Shown here: positions 21,051 through 30,144 of the stretch, piece after piece | Layout: every line of letters starts with the position of its first letter | How positions within the stretch are numbered: the stretch's first letter is position 1 | Source of the DNA: CAXBBB01 sp963815505 | Lineage (GTDB): Bacteria > Bacteroidota > Rhodothermia > Rhodothermales > BA12 | Assembly (NCBI GenBank): GCA_963815505.1 | Contig: CAWFGU010000001.1 | Coordinates: 1 to 64,000 of the forward strand | DNA: 64,000 nt | Direction: 5' to 3' | Program-made: the position numbers and the translations under genes | The notes under the pieces: model-generated | Seen by the model: the letters and a program-made list of their open reading frames with translations, nothing else | What the model was told of the DNA's origin: nothing | Database searches by the model: none

Positions 21051-21413
21051 ATGGGACGTATCCACAACCGCTCTGCCTACACGCCGCGCCGCAAAGAACT
21101 GCGCACGCACGGCACACACGCAGAAGCCGTACTGTGGCTCGCGCTGCGCAAGAGCGGCCTGCGGGGGCGCAAGTTTCGCCGACAGCACGGCATCGGTCCG
21201 TTCATAGTCGACTTTTACTGCCCGGCGGAACGCCTCATTCTCGAACTCGACGGGAGCGTCCACGACGACCCACTGCGGGCTGCCTACGACCGAGACCGGC
21301 AGCGCGCGATCGAAACGCTCGGGCTACGGGTGCTCCGCATTCCCAACAGAGCTGTGCTGAACCGACGCGCCGACGTGCTGGACTGGATTGCCCAACACTT
21401 CGCGAGCGGATAG
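21051..21413 (+). CDS. DUF559 endonuclease-like protein
   Basis: The 120-residue product (MGRIHNRSAYTPRRKELRTH ... EAVLWLALRKSGLRGRKFRR ... QHGIGPFIVDFYCPAERLIL ... ELDGSVHD ... LGLRVLRIPNRAVL) is a complete DUF559 domain. This belongs to the PD-(D/E)XK / Vsr-like nuclease fold: Glu in TEAE-like HAEA..LW, then IVDFYCP with the catalytic Asp, and ELDGS. The physiological role is unknown. Such genes are often found as solitary genes among intergenic repeats, and here repeat pairs A and B flank it on both sides, suggesting it has moved together with them. The start at 21051 follows directly on repeat B. Confidence 0.85.
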   Translation: MGRIHNRSAYTPRRKELRTHGTHAEAVLWLALRKSGLRGRKFRRQHGIGPFIVDFYCPAERLILELDGSVHDDPLRAAYDRDRQRAIETLGLRVLRIPNRAVLNRRADVLDWIAQHFASG

Positions 21414-21435
21414 CCTCAGCGTAGGACAGCGCCCC

Positions 21436-21478
21436 CCCTCCGCCGCTGGCGCGCCACCTCCCCTTGAAAAGGGGAGGG
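21436..21478. repeat. Repeat element A, copy 2
   Basis: Same sequence as 20807-20848, including the CCTCCCCTT/AAAGGGGAGG hairpin. Confidence 0.8.
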
Positions 21479-21535
21479 CAGGATAGCCTCGACACACCCT
21501 TCACCGGTAACCCTCAACCCAGCGACAGCGCCCTT

Positions 21536-21602
21536 CCCCTCCTTGGACAAGGAGGGGTGCCCGTCAGGGCGAGGTGGTCCGAGCGGCACCCTCCCAAACC
21601 AC
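21536..21602. repeat. Repeat element B, copy 2
   Basis: CCCCTCCTTGGACAAGGAGG then GGTGCCCGTCAGGGCGAGGT and GGTCCGAGCGGCACCCTCCC; two bases differ from copy 1. Confidence 0.8.
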
Positions 21603-21619
21603 CCCCAAACGCCACCTTC

Positions 21620-22975
21620 TCACCGATCCCGCATCTCCACCCCCAGATCCACCCGAGCAGGCTCCCCGGCCCTACGCAGCGCTTCCTCGACCGCGCGGCG
21701 GCGCTCGTCGTAGAGTTGACCGTCCCGCTTCGGCAAGCGGGCGCGGTCGGGCAGCGTGTCCAGCACGTCGGCCTGGAGCACGATCACGAGCTCGCGCTCC
21801 TCCTCCAAACTCACCTCGTAGCCGAACACGTAGCGCAAACCGAAGAACCAGCCGGGCAGGTCCTTGAGAACGGGGATGCCACGGCGCTCGTACGAGGTCT
21901 GCGTCGACGACAGCCCGGCGATGATCGTCTGCTCGCCGTCGAGCAGGACGATCTTGGTGTCCGAACGGGTGCGGTCGACGATGGGGATCGCACCCGACGA
22001 CACGCGCCCGCTCGACCGCTCCACGCCCACGTCGAGGTGGATGAACTCGAGATCCTGCTCCTCGCCGCCCGCCCCGATGCGTTCGGTGAACAGCGTCGGC
22101 GTCACGTCCACGATGATGCCGGTCTGCAAGAACTGCGTGACGGTGTTGCCCGCGAAGTCGCGCGTTTGATAGGGAAAGTCCGTGCCGATCTGGATGCGGC
22201 CCGCCTCGCCGCTCTGCACGCTTACCTGCGGGCTGGCGAGCGTCCGCCCCATACCTTCGCGCTCGTAGTAGCGGATCAGGCTGGTCAGCGTCGCCGTCGA
22301 GATGTCGGCGGGCAGGCTGACGACGCCGCCGATGCTGATGCGCCCGTCCACTCCTCGGTCCAGCCCCGTCGCACCGCTCAGGTCGACGTTGACGCCGGTT
22401 CCGGTCGAGATGTCGTCGGCAGCCAGCAGCACGTCCCAGTTGACGCCTTTGTCGCGCGCCTCACTGGCGTTGATCTCGAACAGGATCGCGTTGATCTGAA
22501 TCTCACGCGTGGCCGTCGTCACGTTGGGCACGTTGCCGCCGCCGCCCTGCGTCGACGGGCGGATGAGCCCGGCAGGACCGTCCTGCACGCGCCCCGCCGA
22601 GATCGACGCCCCCGCGACGGCAGCCGCCCCGTCGACGTTGGACCCGCCGAGTACGAAATAGCGCTCGTTCTCGCGGAACGTCAGCCCATTGGCGCGCAGC
22701 ACCAGGTTGAACGCGTCCATGAAGTGCATCCCCGAAATGGTGACGCCGATGGGCAGGTCGCTGCCTTCGGGATCGATCACGATCTTTCCGGTCTCGCGCT
22801 CGAACATCGGCTCGAGCATCGCCAGAAAGCGGCTCATCGGCACGTCCGACTGGAACGACACCAAGTCCTCGGGCGGCACGTACGTGCGCATCACGCGCTC
22901 CGAAGGTTGCGTCTGGGCGTCCGCAAAGCGCGCAAATGCGCAGGCGAGCAGAAGGAGCAGGAAGAAGCGGGACAT
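21620..22975 (-). CDS. pilQ: Secretin of the pilus/secretion system (PilQ/GspD-like)
   Basis: From MSRFFLLLLLACAFARFADA the protein has a signal peptide and is 451 residues long, shorter than typical PilQ. An N-domain-like part (residues 45-130, VSFQSDVPMSRFLAMLEPMF ... GMHFMDAFNLVLRANGLTF) is followed by a Gly-rich linker and the secretin domain (from about 175, EIQINAILFEINASEARDKG ... LASPQVSVQSGEAGRIQIGT ... GIIVDVTPTLF ... TIIAGLSSTQTSYERRGIPV ... LKDLPGWFFGLRY ... ELVIVLQADVLD). The VPVLKDLP-type motif is the family signature. It would form the outer-membrane pore for the pilus. Last gene of the cluster. Confidence 0.9.
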   Translation of the reverse strand: MSRFFLLLLLACAFARFADAQTQPSERVMRTYVPPEDLVSFQSDVPMSRFLAMLEPMFERETGKIVIDPEGSDLPIGVTISGMHFMDAFNLVLRANGLTFRENERYFVLGGSNVDGAAAVAGASISAGRVQDGPAGLIRPSTQGGGGNVPNVTTATREIQINAILFEINASEARDKGVNWDVLLAADDISTGTGVNVDLSGATGLDRGVDGRISIGGVVSLPADISTATLTSLIRYYEREGMGRTLASPQVSVQSGEAGRIQIGTDFPYQTRDFAGNTVTQFLQTGIIVDVTPTLFTERIGAGGEEQDLEFIHLDVGVERSSGRVSSGAIPIVDRTRSDTKIVLLDGEQTIIAGLSSTQTSYERRGIPVLKDLPGWFFGLRYVFGYEVSLEEERELVIVLQADVLDTLPDRARLPKRDGQLYDERRRAVEEALRRAGEPARVDLGVEMRDR

Positions 22976-23067
22976 GGCAGAGCGGGAAGAGACGGTGCGA
23001 AGAGACGGGCGAAGACGGTGCGAAACCGTGGCGAAACCGGGGCGGACCGGCGATCCGCCCACAGGAA

Positions 23068-24015
23068 TCAGTTGGCGTCGGGCGTGGGGCGAAGCGAGTC
23101 GAGGATCGAGCCGCCCTCGAGGCGCATCGTCACGTCGTCGACGATGCCGCCTTTGTTGAGCCGCGCCGTGACCAAGCTGGCGCGCGGGTCGATGCGGGTG
23201 ATGCGGCCCAGGTAGACTTCGTCGCCCTCGGACAGCGTGCGGTACCCCTGCGCGTCGCGGAAGACGGCGCGCCCGTCGGCGATCGACACCAGATCCGATG
23301 TCTCCATGTCGACGTGGCCGAACGTGTTGGGCGGCAGCGACGCGCTCACGTGCGGATAGAACGGGTTGCCGACCGGTCGCAGCGACGGCATCACGCCATC
23401 GGGAACGGCAGGCGGCAGGTCGTCGGGCAGGCTACCGGCTTCGGCGCTCATCCCGGCGGCCCCGCCGAAGAGGGCTTCGACGGTCATCGTAAAGCCGACC
23501 ACCACGTCGCGGCGCGGGCGGCCCTGACTGTCCTCCTGAACCAGGTCCATGTGATCCAGGTCGAGGCGCGTGACGCGGTAGAAGCGTCGGTTGTTTTCGA
23601 GCTTCCACACCAGCCGGTACAGGCTGGCGTAGTTGGCCTCCCCGACGGCTTCGAGTTGGTAGGCCCGGTAGCCGTCGTTTTCATAGACCCCGCCCACGGT
23701 CAGGTCGAAGCGTTCGAAGCCGTCGCGCGTCAGGTCGTTGAGGTACCCCACCACGTCGGGCGAGCGCAGCGTCGTCGGGACGACTTTGTAGCGGGCGTTC
23801 CAGCGCGCCTCCACGTCTCGGGCCATCTCGTCGGTTTCGACCATCTGCGCCATCAGCGCCGTCGTCTCCTGGCCTTTGATCTCGGCGGCGCGGGCGCGCT
23901 GGTCGAGCGTTTCCATCTCGGCGGGCTGCAAAAAGAACGTCAGCCAGACGCCCAGGCCCGCGACGACCAGCCAGCAGGTGGTCAGGATCAGAATATTGGC
24001 TCTAGTCGGGTTCAT
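23068..24015 (-). CDS. PilO/PilP-like inner-membrane alignment protein
   Basis: The 315-residue product has one membrane helix at residues 8-29 (ILILTTCWLVVAGLGVWLTF), a coiled-coil stretch (MARDVEARWNARYKV) and an alpha/beta domain (95-190) as in PilO. Its C-terminal 70 residues (DLVSIADGRAVFRDAQGYRT ... GDEVYLGRITRIDPRASLVT ... ARLNKGG) resemble the beta domain of PilP. It may therefore combine both roles in linking the PilMN ring to the secretin. The start overlaps the stop of the PilM-PilN gene by 4 bases (ATGA), indicating coupled translation. A Pro- and Asp-rich linker separates the two parts. Confidence 0.7.
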   Translation of the reverse strand: MNPTRANILILTTCWLVVAGLGVWLTFFLQPAEMETLDQRARAAEIKGQETTALMAQMVETDEMARDVEARWNARYKVVPTTLRSPDVVGYLNDLTRDGFERFDLTVGGVYENDGYRAYQLEAVGEANYASLYRLVWKLENNRRFYRVTRLDLDHMDLVQEDSQGRPRRDVVVGFTMTVEALFGGAAGMSAEAGSLPDDLPPAVPDGVMPSLRPVGNPFYPHVSASLPPNTFGHVDMETSDLVSIADGRAVFRDAQGYRTLSEGDEVYLGRITRIDPRASLVTARLNKGGIVDDVTMRLEGGSILDSLRPTPDAN

Positions 24016-25838
24016 CGGATGTCGAGGCTAGCGGTGGCGGTGGGAAGAGAGGCGTCCGAAGCCGCGTCGATAGCGGCCTGGGCGCGCAGGTATTCGGCGG
24101 CTTCGGGGAGCGCGCGGCCCAGTCCCAGCGTGAGCGTGTAGCTGTAGACCGGGAAGTCGCGCACGTCGGCGAACGAGAGCGTCTCGATGTCGCCGCCGAC
24201 GCGGTCGGCGAACGTGACGACGCCGTCGCGCGCCGTGGACGTGCCCGAGAGGGAGAGTTTCGTCATCGACGCGTCGTGGGTCCAGCTTTCGATCCACAGC
24301 CCCTGCGTCCCCCTGGCCGCCGCCGACACTTCTTCGAGCGCGTTGCTCCACCGGTCGCTTCCGATGAGGAGCGAGTCGAGCACTTCGAGGGCGTTGAGGT
24401 AGCCCAGCGTCGCCGTCTGGACCGAGTCGATCCGAGACTGCAGCGCCGACGCCGTCGCCGTCGCCGTTTCGGGCGAGAGCATCGCCACCTGGGTCCGGCG
24501 CTCAGCCAGTTCGTTTTCTTGCATCACGTAGCGCCCCGAGAAGAAGAACGCCGTCGCCGCCACGAGCAGGATCAGCGCGTAGACGTGCCACGAGTAGGGC
24601 AGCCTGAACCGCCGACGCGCCAGAGCCGCAGGCAGCAGGTTGACGCGAGGAAACGCGTCGCTCGGAACGATCATTCGGTGCGCCGCAGCATAGGCCAGCA
24701 CGAACGCGCCGCCCACTTCGTCTTCGGGCCCGGCCGACAGGTCGTGCGGCACCAGGTCGCGGACCGAGTGGATGCGCGCGTCGGGGAAGAACATCCCCAG
24801 ATAGTGCGCCAGGTCGTGCTCCTGGTGATCGCTGAGCACCAGGATGCGGTCGATCTCGCCGATGCCGTGTTCGTCCTGCTGCAGGAGCAGACGCGAGCAG
24901 ATGGTCTCGGGCGCGTCGTAGGCCGTCAGCGAGTTGAGCGAGCCATAGTGCGACAGCGTCTGGCCGCTGAGCGCGAGCACCAACGTGTCTTCTCCGCTGG
25001 CCCGTACGACGAGCGTCGTCCTCCCTCCCTCGGTCGAGGGCGCGATCGTCGGCAGGTCGAGTGCCTGCCCGTCGCCGCCCGCCGCGTCGTCGCTTTGGGA
25101 CTGGGCGTCGCGGATCAGGTCGTCGGCACTTCGGGCCAGCCCGACGAGCAGCGACACTTCCGAATCGATCCGCTGCACCGGTGGGGCGCCTCGACTGATC
25201 TCACGCAGCGCTTTGACGCTCTGGACCGCCGCATCATCGGCCATCGGTGCAACGGCGAGCCAGCGCGCCGCCCCCAGATCGCCCGGAGTCATCGGCTCGA
25301 ACGCGACGCGCTCGGCGTCGGCGTCGCCGAACTGCTCGGCCAGGATCGCCAGCAGCAGCTTGCGCCGCTTGTCGTCCGTGACGGCAGCCGCCGATTCAGA
25401 CTCGACGACGACGTACGACACGTCGCGGTCGGCGACGATCGACGTGCTGGGGATCAGGTCCAAGGCGTCGCGGCACTCATCGAGCAGGTCGCGCAGTTCG
25501 CTGTCGAACGGATCGCCTACCTGGACCGTCCGCGTCGGACTGGCGCCGGGCGTCGCGCCCGACAGATCGCCGAACTCTCCGGCCAGAAACAGGTCGCCGC
25601 CTCCGCCGCCCGGCGCCCCAAACTGGATCATCGCCCCATCGTCGACCATCTCGCCTTCGGGCGCGGCCATCGCCATCGCGGGCGTCGCCGTTTCTACCGT
25701 GGCGTACTGCGACCGGCTGCGCGTGAACCGGCGCACGACCGACGGCCCGCCGTCGCCGGAGGCAAGCAGGACGCCGTAGACCGAGCGGGGCGTCACGGTG
25801 ACGCCCAGAGCGTGGGAGTGGGGAGCGCGTGGTTTCAT
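24012..25838 (-). CDS. PilM-PilN fusion protein
   Basis: The product is 608 residues. The first 390 form an actin/FtsA-like PilM module: ALGVTVTPRSVYGVLLASGD at the N-terminus, LIPSTSIVADRDVSYVVVES and RKLLLAILAEQFG in the middle, and VGGAFVLAYAAAHRM near its end. They are followed by VNLLPAALARRRFRLPYSWH and a membrane helix (about 415-437, VYALILLVAATAFFFSG), a coiled coil and an alpha/beta domain, as in PilN; NLLP is the conserved PilN motif that binds PilM. In most species these are two proteins. It would sit at the inner membrane and pass signals from the motor ATPases to the pilus. Confidence 0.8.
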   Translation of the reverse strand: MKPRAPHSHALGVTVTPRSVYGVLLASGDGGPSVVRRFTRSRSQYATVETATPAMAMAAPEGEMVDDGAMIQFGAPGGGGGDLFLAGEFGDLSGATPGASPTRTVQVGDPFDSELRDLLDECRDALDLIPSTSIVADRDVSYVVVESESAAAVTDDKRRKLLLAILAEQFGDADAERVAFEPMTPGDLGAARWLAVAPMADDAAVQSVKALREISRGAPPVQRIDSEVSLLVGLARSADDLIRDAQSQSDDAAGGDGQALDLPTIAPSTEGGRTTLVVRASGEDTLVLALSGQTLSHYGSLNSLTAYDAPETICSRLLLQQDEHGIGEIDRILVLSDHQEHDLAHYLGMFFPDARIHSVRDLVPHDLSAGPEDEVGGAFVLAYAAAHRMIVPSDAFPRVNLLPAALARRRFRLPYSWHVYALILLVAATAFFFSGRYVMQENELAERRTQVAMLSPETATATASALQSRIDSVQTATLGYLNALEVLDSLLIGSDRWSNALEEVSAAARGTQGLWIESWTHDASMTKLSLSGTSTARDGVVTFADRVGGDIETLSFADVRDFPVYSYTLTLGLGRALPEAAEYLRAQAAIDAASDASLPTATASLDIR

Positions 25839-25854
25839 GGCGGAAATCGGTGGC

Positions 25855-27237
25855 CTAGCCCAGCAGCTGCTGGAGTCGGCGTTTGTTGTTTGCGTAGCTG
25901 TAGGCCGTCTCGGGCGTGATCTTGTGCGTGCGGACGAGCCTGAACAGGTCCTGCTCGAGCGTGGTCATACCCTGCCCATGCCCCTCCCACATCATCTGGT
26001 AGATCTCGCCCTGGTTGGCGTTTTTGATGGCGGCGCGCGCGGCGGGCGTCACCCAGAGCACTTCCTTGGCCAGCACGCGGCCACCGGTTCGGCCCGGACA
26101 GAGCTTTTGCGAGACGACGCACCGCAGCACGTCGGCCAGGCGCAGACGCACGCGGTCCTGCTCGTCGGATGGATACTCGCCCAAGATGCGGTCGATGGAC
26201 TCGACGGCGCTCGAGGTGTGGAGCGTCGAGAACACTTTGTGGCCCGAGTCGGTGATCTCGAGGGCCGACGAGATCGTCTCGGGATCGCGCATCTCGCCGA
26301 TCACGACGATGTCGGGGTCCTGCCGCAGCGCCTGCACGATGCCGTCTTTGAACGTCGGCACGTCGCGCCCGACTTCGCGGTGGCGCACGATCGACTTGCG
26401 GCTCTGGTGGACGAACTCGATCGGCTTGCCGATCACGACGATGTGGGCGGCCGAGTCTACGTTGTTGGCGTTGACGACGGCGTCGAGCGTGCTGCTCTTG
26501 CCCGAGCCGGTCACGCCGGTGATGAGCGTCAGCCCGTCGCGCTCGAAGCGGAAGAGCAGGCCGCGCTCGATCTGCGGATGGAAGTCGAGCGAGCGCAGCG
26601 CCCGGACCTCGTCGGTGATGGCGCGCAGGTTGAGTGCCAGCCTGGACTGATCGAAGTAGATCGTGCCTCTGAAGCGGCGTGCTCTGCCGTCCATTCCGGC
26701 AAACGGAAGCGCGTACGAGAAGTCGACCGAGAAGTCGTCGAACAAGACGGCGCGCTGCCGCTCGTTGAGGATCGAAAGGAAGAGCAGATCGGTCTGATCG
26801 AGCGTCAGACGGCCCATCTCGGCATAGGGCTTCTTCTCCCCCTGGGCGCGGTACCACACCTGCTCGCGCGCCGCCGGACCGCCCGCATCCACGTCGGACG
26901 CGTCGAGGTCGATCATGCGCGCCGCAACCGGCTCGAACGCCTCGCGAATCTGCTGCCGCGTAGGCCGGTCGACCAGGCGCACGATCTCGGCGATCTGAGC
27001 CAGACGCTCTTCTCCCTGCGCGCCGTCGGACACCTGAGCGAGCAGGCGACGGGCAACGTCGGGAAGCTGTACGAGCGCGCGGGACGGATCGGCGTCTTGG
27101 AAGGAGACGTCCGCCCCAGCGGAGAGAACCGGGAAGGGGGAAGCAGTCACAGAACGTGGGGAGGGAAGGAAGTCGTGCTGTGTCTGAGAGGAGGGAAAAG
27201 GCCGTACCGCACGGCTGCTCTTCCCTATCGGACACAA
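25855..27237 (-). CDS. pilT: PilT-like retraction ATPase
   Basis: A GspE/PilT superfamily ATPase of up to 460 residues. The N-terminal part is longer and not typical. The core has Walker A GVTGSGKSSTLDAV (about residue 240), the Asp box and Walker B QDPDIVVIGEMRDPETISSA, the His box STLHTSSAVESIDRIL, and the C-terminal VVSQKLCPGRTGGRVLAKEV as in PilT (no tetra-Cys zinc site). PilT hexamers depolymerise the pilus. There is no Met between residue 1 and MIDLD, so a GTG at 27150 (VTASPFPVLSAGADV) is an alternative start. A terminator-like hairpin (27236-27270) precedes it, so it may have its own promoter. Confidence 0.85.
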   Translation of the reverse strand: MCPIGKSSRAVRPFPSSQTQHDFLPSPRSVTASPFPVLSAGADVSFQDADPSRALVQLPDVARRLLAQVSDGAQGEERLAQIAEIVRLVDRPTRQQIREAFEPVAARMIDLDASDVDAGGPAAREQVWYRAQGEKKPYAEMGRLTLDQTDLLFLSILNERQRAVLFDDFSVDFSYALPFAGMDGRARRFRGTIYFDQSRLALNLRAITDEVRALRSLDFHPQIERGLLFRFERDGLTLITGVTGSGKSSTLDAVVNANNVDSAAHIVVIGKPIEFVHQSRKSIVRHREVGRDVPTFKDGIVQALRQDPDIVVIGEMRDPETISSALEITDSGHKVFSTLHTSSAVESIDRILGEYPSDEQDRVRLRLADVLRCVVSQKLCPGRTGGRVLAKEVLWVTPAARAAIKNANQGEIYQMMWEGHGQGMTTLEQDLFRLVRTHKITPETAYSYANNKRRLQQLLG

Positions 27238-27270
27238 AAAACCGGCACCCGTCTCACGACAGGTACCGGT
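27236..27270 (-). terminator. Rho-independent terminator after the minor pilin genes
   Basis: On the minus strand ACCGGTACC, a 12-base loop, GGTGCCGGT followed by TTTTTT. It lies downstream of the gene at 27486 and upstream of pilT. Confidence 0.7.
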
Positions 27271-27485
27271 CTGGGTATCGGTTGGAGGCGGGCAGGCTTA
27301 AATCGAAACGCACATTCCCTTTGCACGCAGACACTTGGCCGACCCGTCTCCACGTTGGCGCTCGCACGTGCCTTCCCGGGCACGCGCTCCAAGCGCCTAC
27401 TCCTTCCCAAGAACCGATAATCCCATAGGGGCGGGGCGTGTGCGTGTGTGACGATGGTGAGGCGTTCGCGGATGCGTACCGGTCT

Positions 27486-28646
27486 TCACTTCTTGCCGCT
27501 GTCCGTTGCCTGGGTTGCTGCTGTCGTAGCAGCCGCATCGTTGCCGTGCCCGTTGTTGCCGTCGTCCGCTGCCGTCCTCCGATACTCGCCACCTGAGTGA
27601 TCGGCGTAGCGGTCGTCGTGGTAGAGCGGGTTATCGGGCGTGATCATGGTCACGTCGAAGACCTGGTCCGAGAAGTCGGGCCATTTGCTGGTGTTGCCGG
27701 TGCGGACGAAGCCCGTTGCCGCGTCTTTGGCCCAGCCGTTGCCGCCATACGTCCAGACGTTGTCGACTTTCTTCCAGCCGTGCGAGCCGTAGCCGTTGCG
27801 CTTGATGTCGTTGTGCTGCTCGACCGAAAACTTCTTGATGTCCTCGAACGCGACGCGATAGACGTTGGGATCGGCCTTGCTGTGCGTCACCATGGCGCGG
27901 GCGCCGGTTTTCATCTCCCCACTCGCCGAGTCGTACTCGAGTGCCGAGTAGTAGTAATCGTACGTGCTGCTCGTCATCGGGAGCGCGCGCTGCTCCTCAT
28001 CCGACATGCTTCTGTTGGAGCAGTTCTGATCGACGACCAGAAAGAAGTTGACCTGCGTACCTGGGGGGATGGACTTGGTGTAGTCCCCCTCGAAGCCGTC
28101 GCGGTTCTTGCTGGCCGTGAAGATGATCTCGGGTTCGGGCAGTGGCTGTCCCTCGACCCACCCGGGAGGCGTTTGCTGCAAGTAGACGCCCGAGCAGTAA
28201 CCCGCTTTGGACTCGACGAACTTGAAGTTCAATTTGGTCGGCTGGACGGTGACCAGCAGGCCCGACGCCAGAAGCGTGCTGCCGATGCGCACCTCGGCGT
28301 CGCCGTAGCGGCCGATGCTCGTCACGGTATAGCTGGACGTGCCCATCGGCGTGATCTGCGTTTCGTACTCGCCGCCCTGAAGCGCGCCCTTGTGCCAGCT
28401 TTTGGCCGACCCGCCGTTGACCTGCTTGACGAACGCGTCGATGTCGAGCGTGGTCGAGCGCTCGACCGATTTAGCGTGGGCGCGCATGTAGTTGTAACCG
28501 CTGCGCGCGATCTCACGAGCGATGATCTCCTCCTGCCGCTCCCCCAAGCGGTTGACGGATTCGACGCTCGTCTGGTCGGACTGCGAGAGGACGACGACGC
28601 CGCCTACCATAGAGGCGGCGACGAGTAAGAGGGCAAGTTTTCCCAT
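27486..28646 (-). CDS. Pilus-associated protein with an N-terminal hydrophobic helix (PilX-like)
   Basis: The product is 386 residues. MGKLALLLVAASMVGGVVVL is a short hydrophobic N-terminus resembling a pilin-type helix without a long leader. After it comes a helical part (RLGERQEEIIAREIARSGYN) typical of PilX-like minor pilins, then an ITPMGTSSYTVTSIGRYGDA beta domain and a large Tyr/Lys/Asn-rich C-terminal part ending in a low-complexity tail (NNGHGNDAAATTAATQATDS). It follows two other minor-pilin-like genes in the same direction. Role inferred from position and layout. Confidence 0.65.
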   Translation of the reverse strand: MGKLALLLVAASMVGGVVVLSQSDQTSVESVNRLGERQEEIIAREIARSGYNYMRAHAKSVERSTTLDIDAFVKQVNGGSAKSWHKGALQGGEYETQITPMGTSSYTVTSIGRYGDAEVRIGSTLLASGLLVTVQPTKLNFKFVESKAGYCSGVYLQQTPPGWVEGQPLPEPEIIFTASKNRDGFEGDYTKSIPPGTQVNFFLVVDQNCSNRSMSDEEQRALPMTSSTYDYYYSALEYDSASGEMKTGARAMVTHSKADPNVYRVAFEDIKKFSVEQHNDIKRNGYGSHGWKKVDNVWTYGGNGWAKDAATGFVRTGNTSKWPDFSDQVFDVTMITPDNPLYHDDRYADHSGGEYRRTAADDGNNGHGNDAAATTAATQATDSGKK

Positions 28647-28697
28647 CGGAGTGTTGGTGTGGTGGACGTGGTGCTGTGGTGGACGTGGTGTCGATTG

Positions 28698-29471
28698 TCA
28701 GGGACCTGCGGCGCCGAGGCTCTGCCCGTCGTGCATGATCATCAAGGTGGCGGCGTGCTGGATCGAGCGAAGCGTCGACGTGGACGTTTCGAAGGGGGGC
28801 GCGATGCTCAGGCGCAGACGCACGTTGAGCGGCTCTCCGCCGTCGTACCGCGCCACTACGTCGGTGTTGGGCACGTCCTCCATCAGCGCGCTGACGAAGC
28901 CCAGGTCGAACTGCCGCAGCAGCGGCGGCGTGCCTCCGGCGGGCGCCCATCCGGGGTGGCTGGAGCGAAACGCCTGGTCGAGGTCGGCACGCGCCAGCGT
29001 CGGCGTGTCGGACCCCAGGCCCAGATCGACGCGCATCGTGTCGCGCGAGACGCGGAATAGCGGGTAGCTTCCGCCGCTGCCCGAACGCACGCCTTCGGAT
29101 TGGATGCGGAAACGCGTGCCGATCAGAAGCTGGCTCGAAACCGACGAAGGCGACGTTTCGGGATCGTAGGACGGGTTCATGACGGCGCGCAGAAAGCGAA
29201 ACTCGCCCGCCAGTGAGACGGTGTCGGCGCCCACGATGAGCGTCGTGTCGCGCGGAGCGAGGATGGGCGACACGTCCGACGGCATATTCAGGCCGACGCG
29301 CATCAGGTCGTCTTCCATCCACGTCATCGTTTCGGACGCGAGGGTGCGAGCCGCATAGGCCGCCGTAACGTCCACGTTGAGCGCCTGCACGCGCGTGGAC
29401 GATGTAATCAAGATCAGCAGCACGACCGATCCGACTACAGCGGCGAGCAGGTTGTCCATGAGTGCGATCAT
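28698..29471 (-). CDS. Minor pilin-like protein (PilW/GspJ-like)
   Basis: The product is 257 residues and starts MIALMDNLLAAVVGSVVLLI, a hydrophobic helix at residues 8-24 as in type IV pilin-like proteins, followed by TAAYAARTLASETMTWMEDD LMRVGLN, a helix typical of PilW-type proteins, and a beta-rich globular domain. The gene starts one base after the stop of the preceding pilV-like gene, so the two are certainly co-transcribed. It lacks the usual FTLIE motif, like the other pilins here. Tip or priming role inferred. Confidence 0.65.
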   Translation of the reverse strand: MIALMDNLLAAVVGSVVLLILITSSTRVQALNVDVTAAYAARTLASETMTWMEDDLMRVGLNMPSDVSPILAPRDTTLIVGADTVSLAGEFRFLRAVMNPSYDPETSPSSVSSQLLIGTRFRIQSEGVRSGSGGSYPLFRVSRDTMRVDLGLGSDTPTLARADLDQAFRSSHPGWAPAGGTPPLLRQFDLGFVSALMEDVPNTDVVARYDGGEPLNVRLRLSIAPPFETSTSTLRSIQHAATLMIMHDGQSLGAAGP

Positions 29472-29472
29472 C

Positions 29473-30141
29473 TCAGACCTCCAGGGAAAAGACGCGCGAG
29501 ATACGAATCGGCTGAGGTAGGAACGTGCCGGTGCGGGCGCCGTCGTTCCACACGTCCTGAATCAGGACGGTGACCTGCTTTTGCAGCCGGGGCGCGCTGA
29601 CGGGCACCATGGCACCTCCGGTACTCTCGACGTAGGTCATTTCGACATCGACGTTGAACACGACTTCTCCGCCCGCTATGGGGTACGCCACCTGCATCGT
29701 CCGCGCGCCGTTGAAGTCGTTCATCGTTGGGCAGTTGTTCGTCCAGTTGCCGTAGCCCCGCTTGGCGTCGGGCCGCTCGCCGCCGCCGCCCAGCCTTTTG
29801 AGCAGATTCCACAGGTCCAACTCTCTCGGATCTCTCCCCTGAACGGACTTGCACCGCTTGTTGCTTTCGGACAGCAGGCCCAGGTCACTCAGAATGGTCA
29901 GATCGGACAGGCCCGGCAGCAAGCGTCCGTCGGGTCCTTTGTACTGGTCGAGCGGCTTGAGTCCGTCGTCGTAGGGCAGTTCGCGGATGCGCGCGAGCGT
30001 TTCGAGCGTGACCGACGTAGCCATCTCCTCGATCTCCATCGACAGGTTGTCGCGGTCGAAGTCGATGCGGCGCTGCGACACGTCGTTCGAGTACATCAGC
30101 GCCATCATCAGCGCGAGTGTGGCGAGCATGGTCTGTGGCAT
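29473..30141 (-). CDS. Minor pilin-like protein (PilV-like)
   Basis: The product is 222 residues and starts MPQTMLATLALMMALMYSND, with only a short hydrophobic region (about residues 5-17), followed by a helix (DFDRDNLSMEIEEMATSVTL ETLARIRELP) resembling minor pilins of the PilV type, and a globular part with two Cys (KRC and NNC). It lies between the pilB gene (3 bases apart) and the PilW-like gene (1 base apart). The identification rests on context. Confidence 0.6.
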   Translation of the reverse strand: MPQTMLATLALMMALMYSNDVSQRRIDFDRDNLSMEIEEMATSVTLETLARIRELPYDDGLKPLDQYKGPDGRLLPGLSDLTILSDLGLLSESNKRCKSVQGRDPRELDLWNLLKRLGGGGERPDAKRGYGNWTNNCPTMNDFNGARTMQVAYPIAGGEVVFNVDVEMTYVESTGGAMVPVSAPRLQKQVTVLIQDVWNDGARTGTFLPQPIRISRVFSLEV

Positions 30142-30144
30142 CGC

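Noticed and set aside
20973..21602. Reading the A/B repeats with the DUF559 gene as an ordinary insertion sequence
   Set aside because: No transposase, no terminal inverted repeats spanning the unit and no target duplication could be seen.
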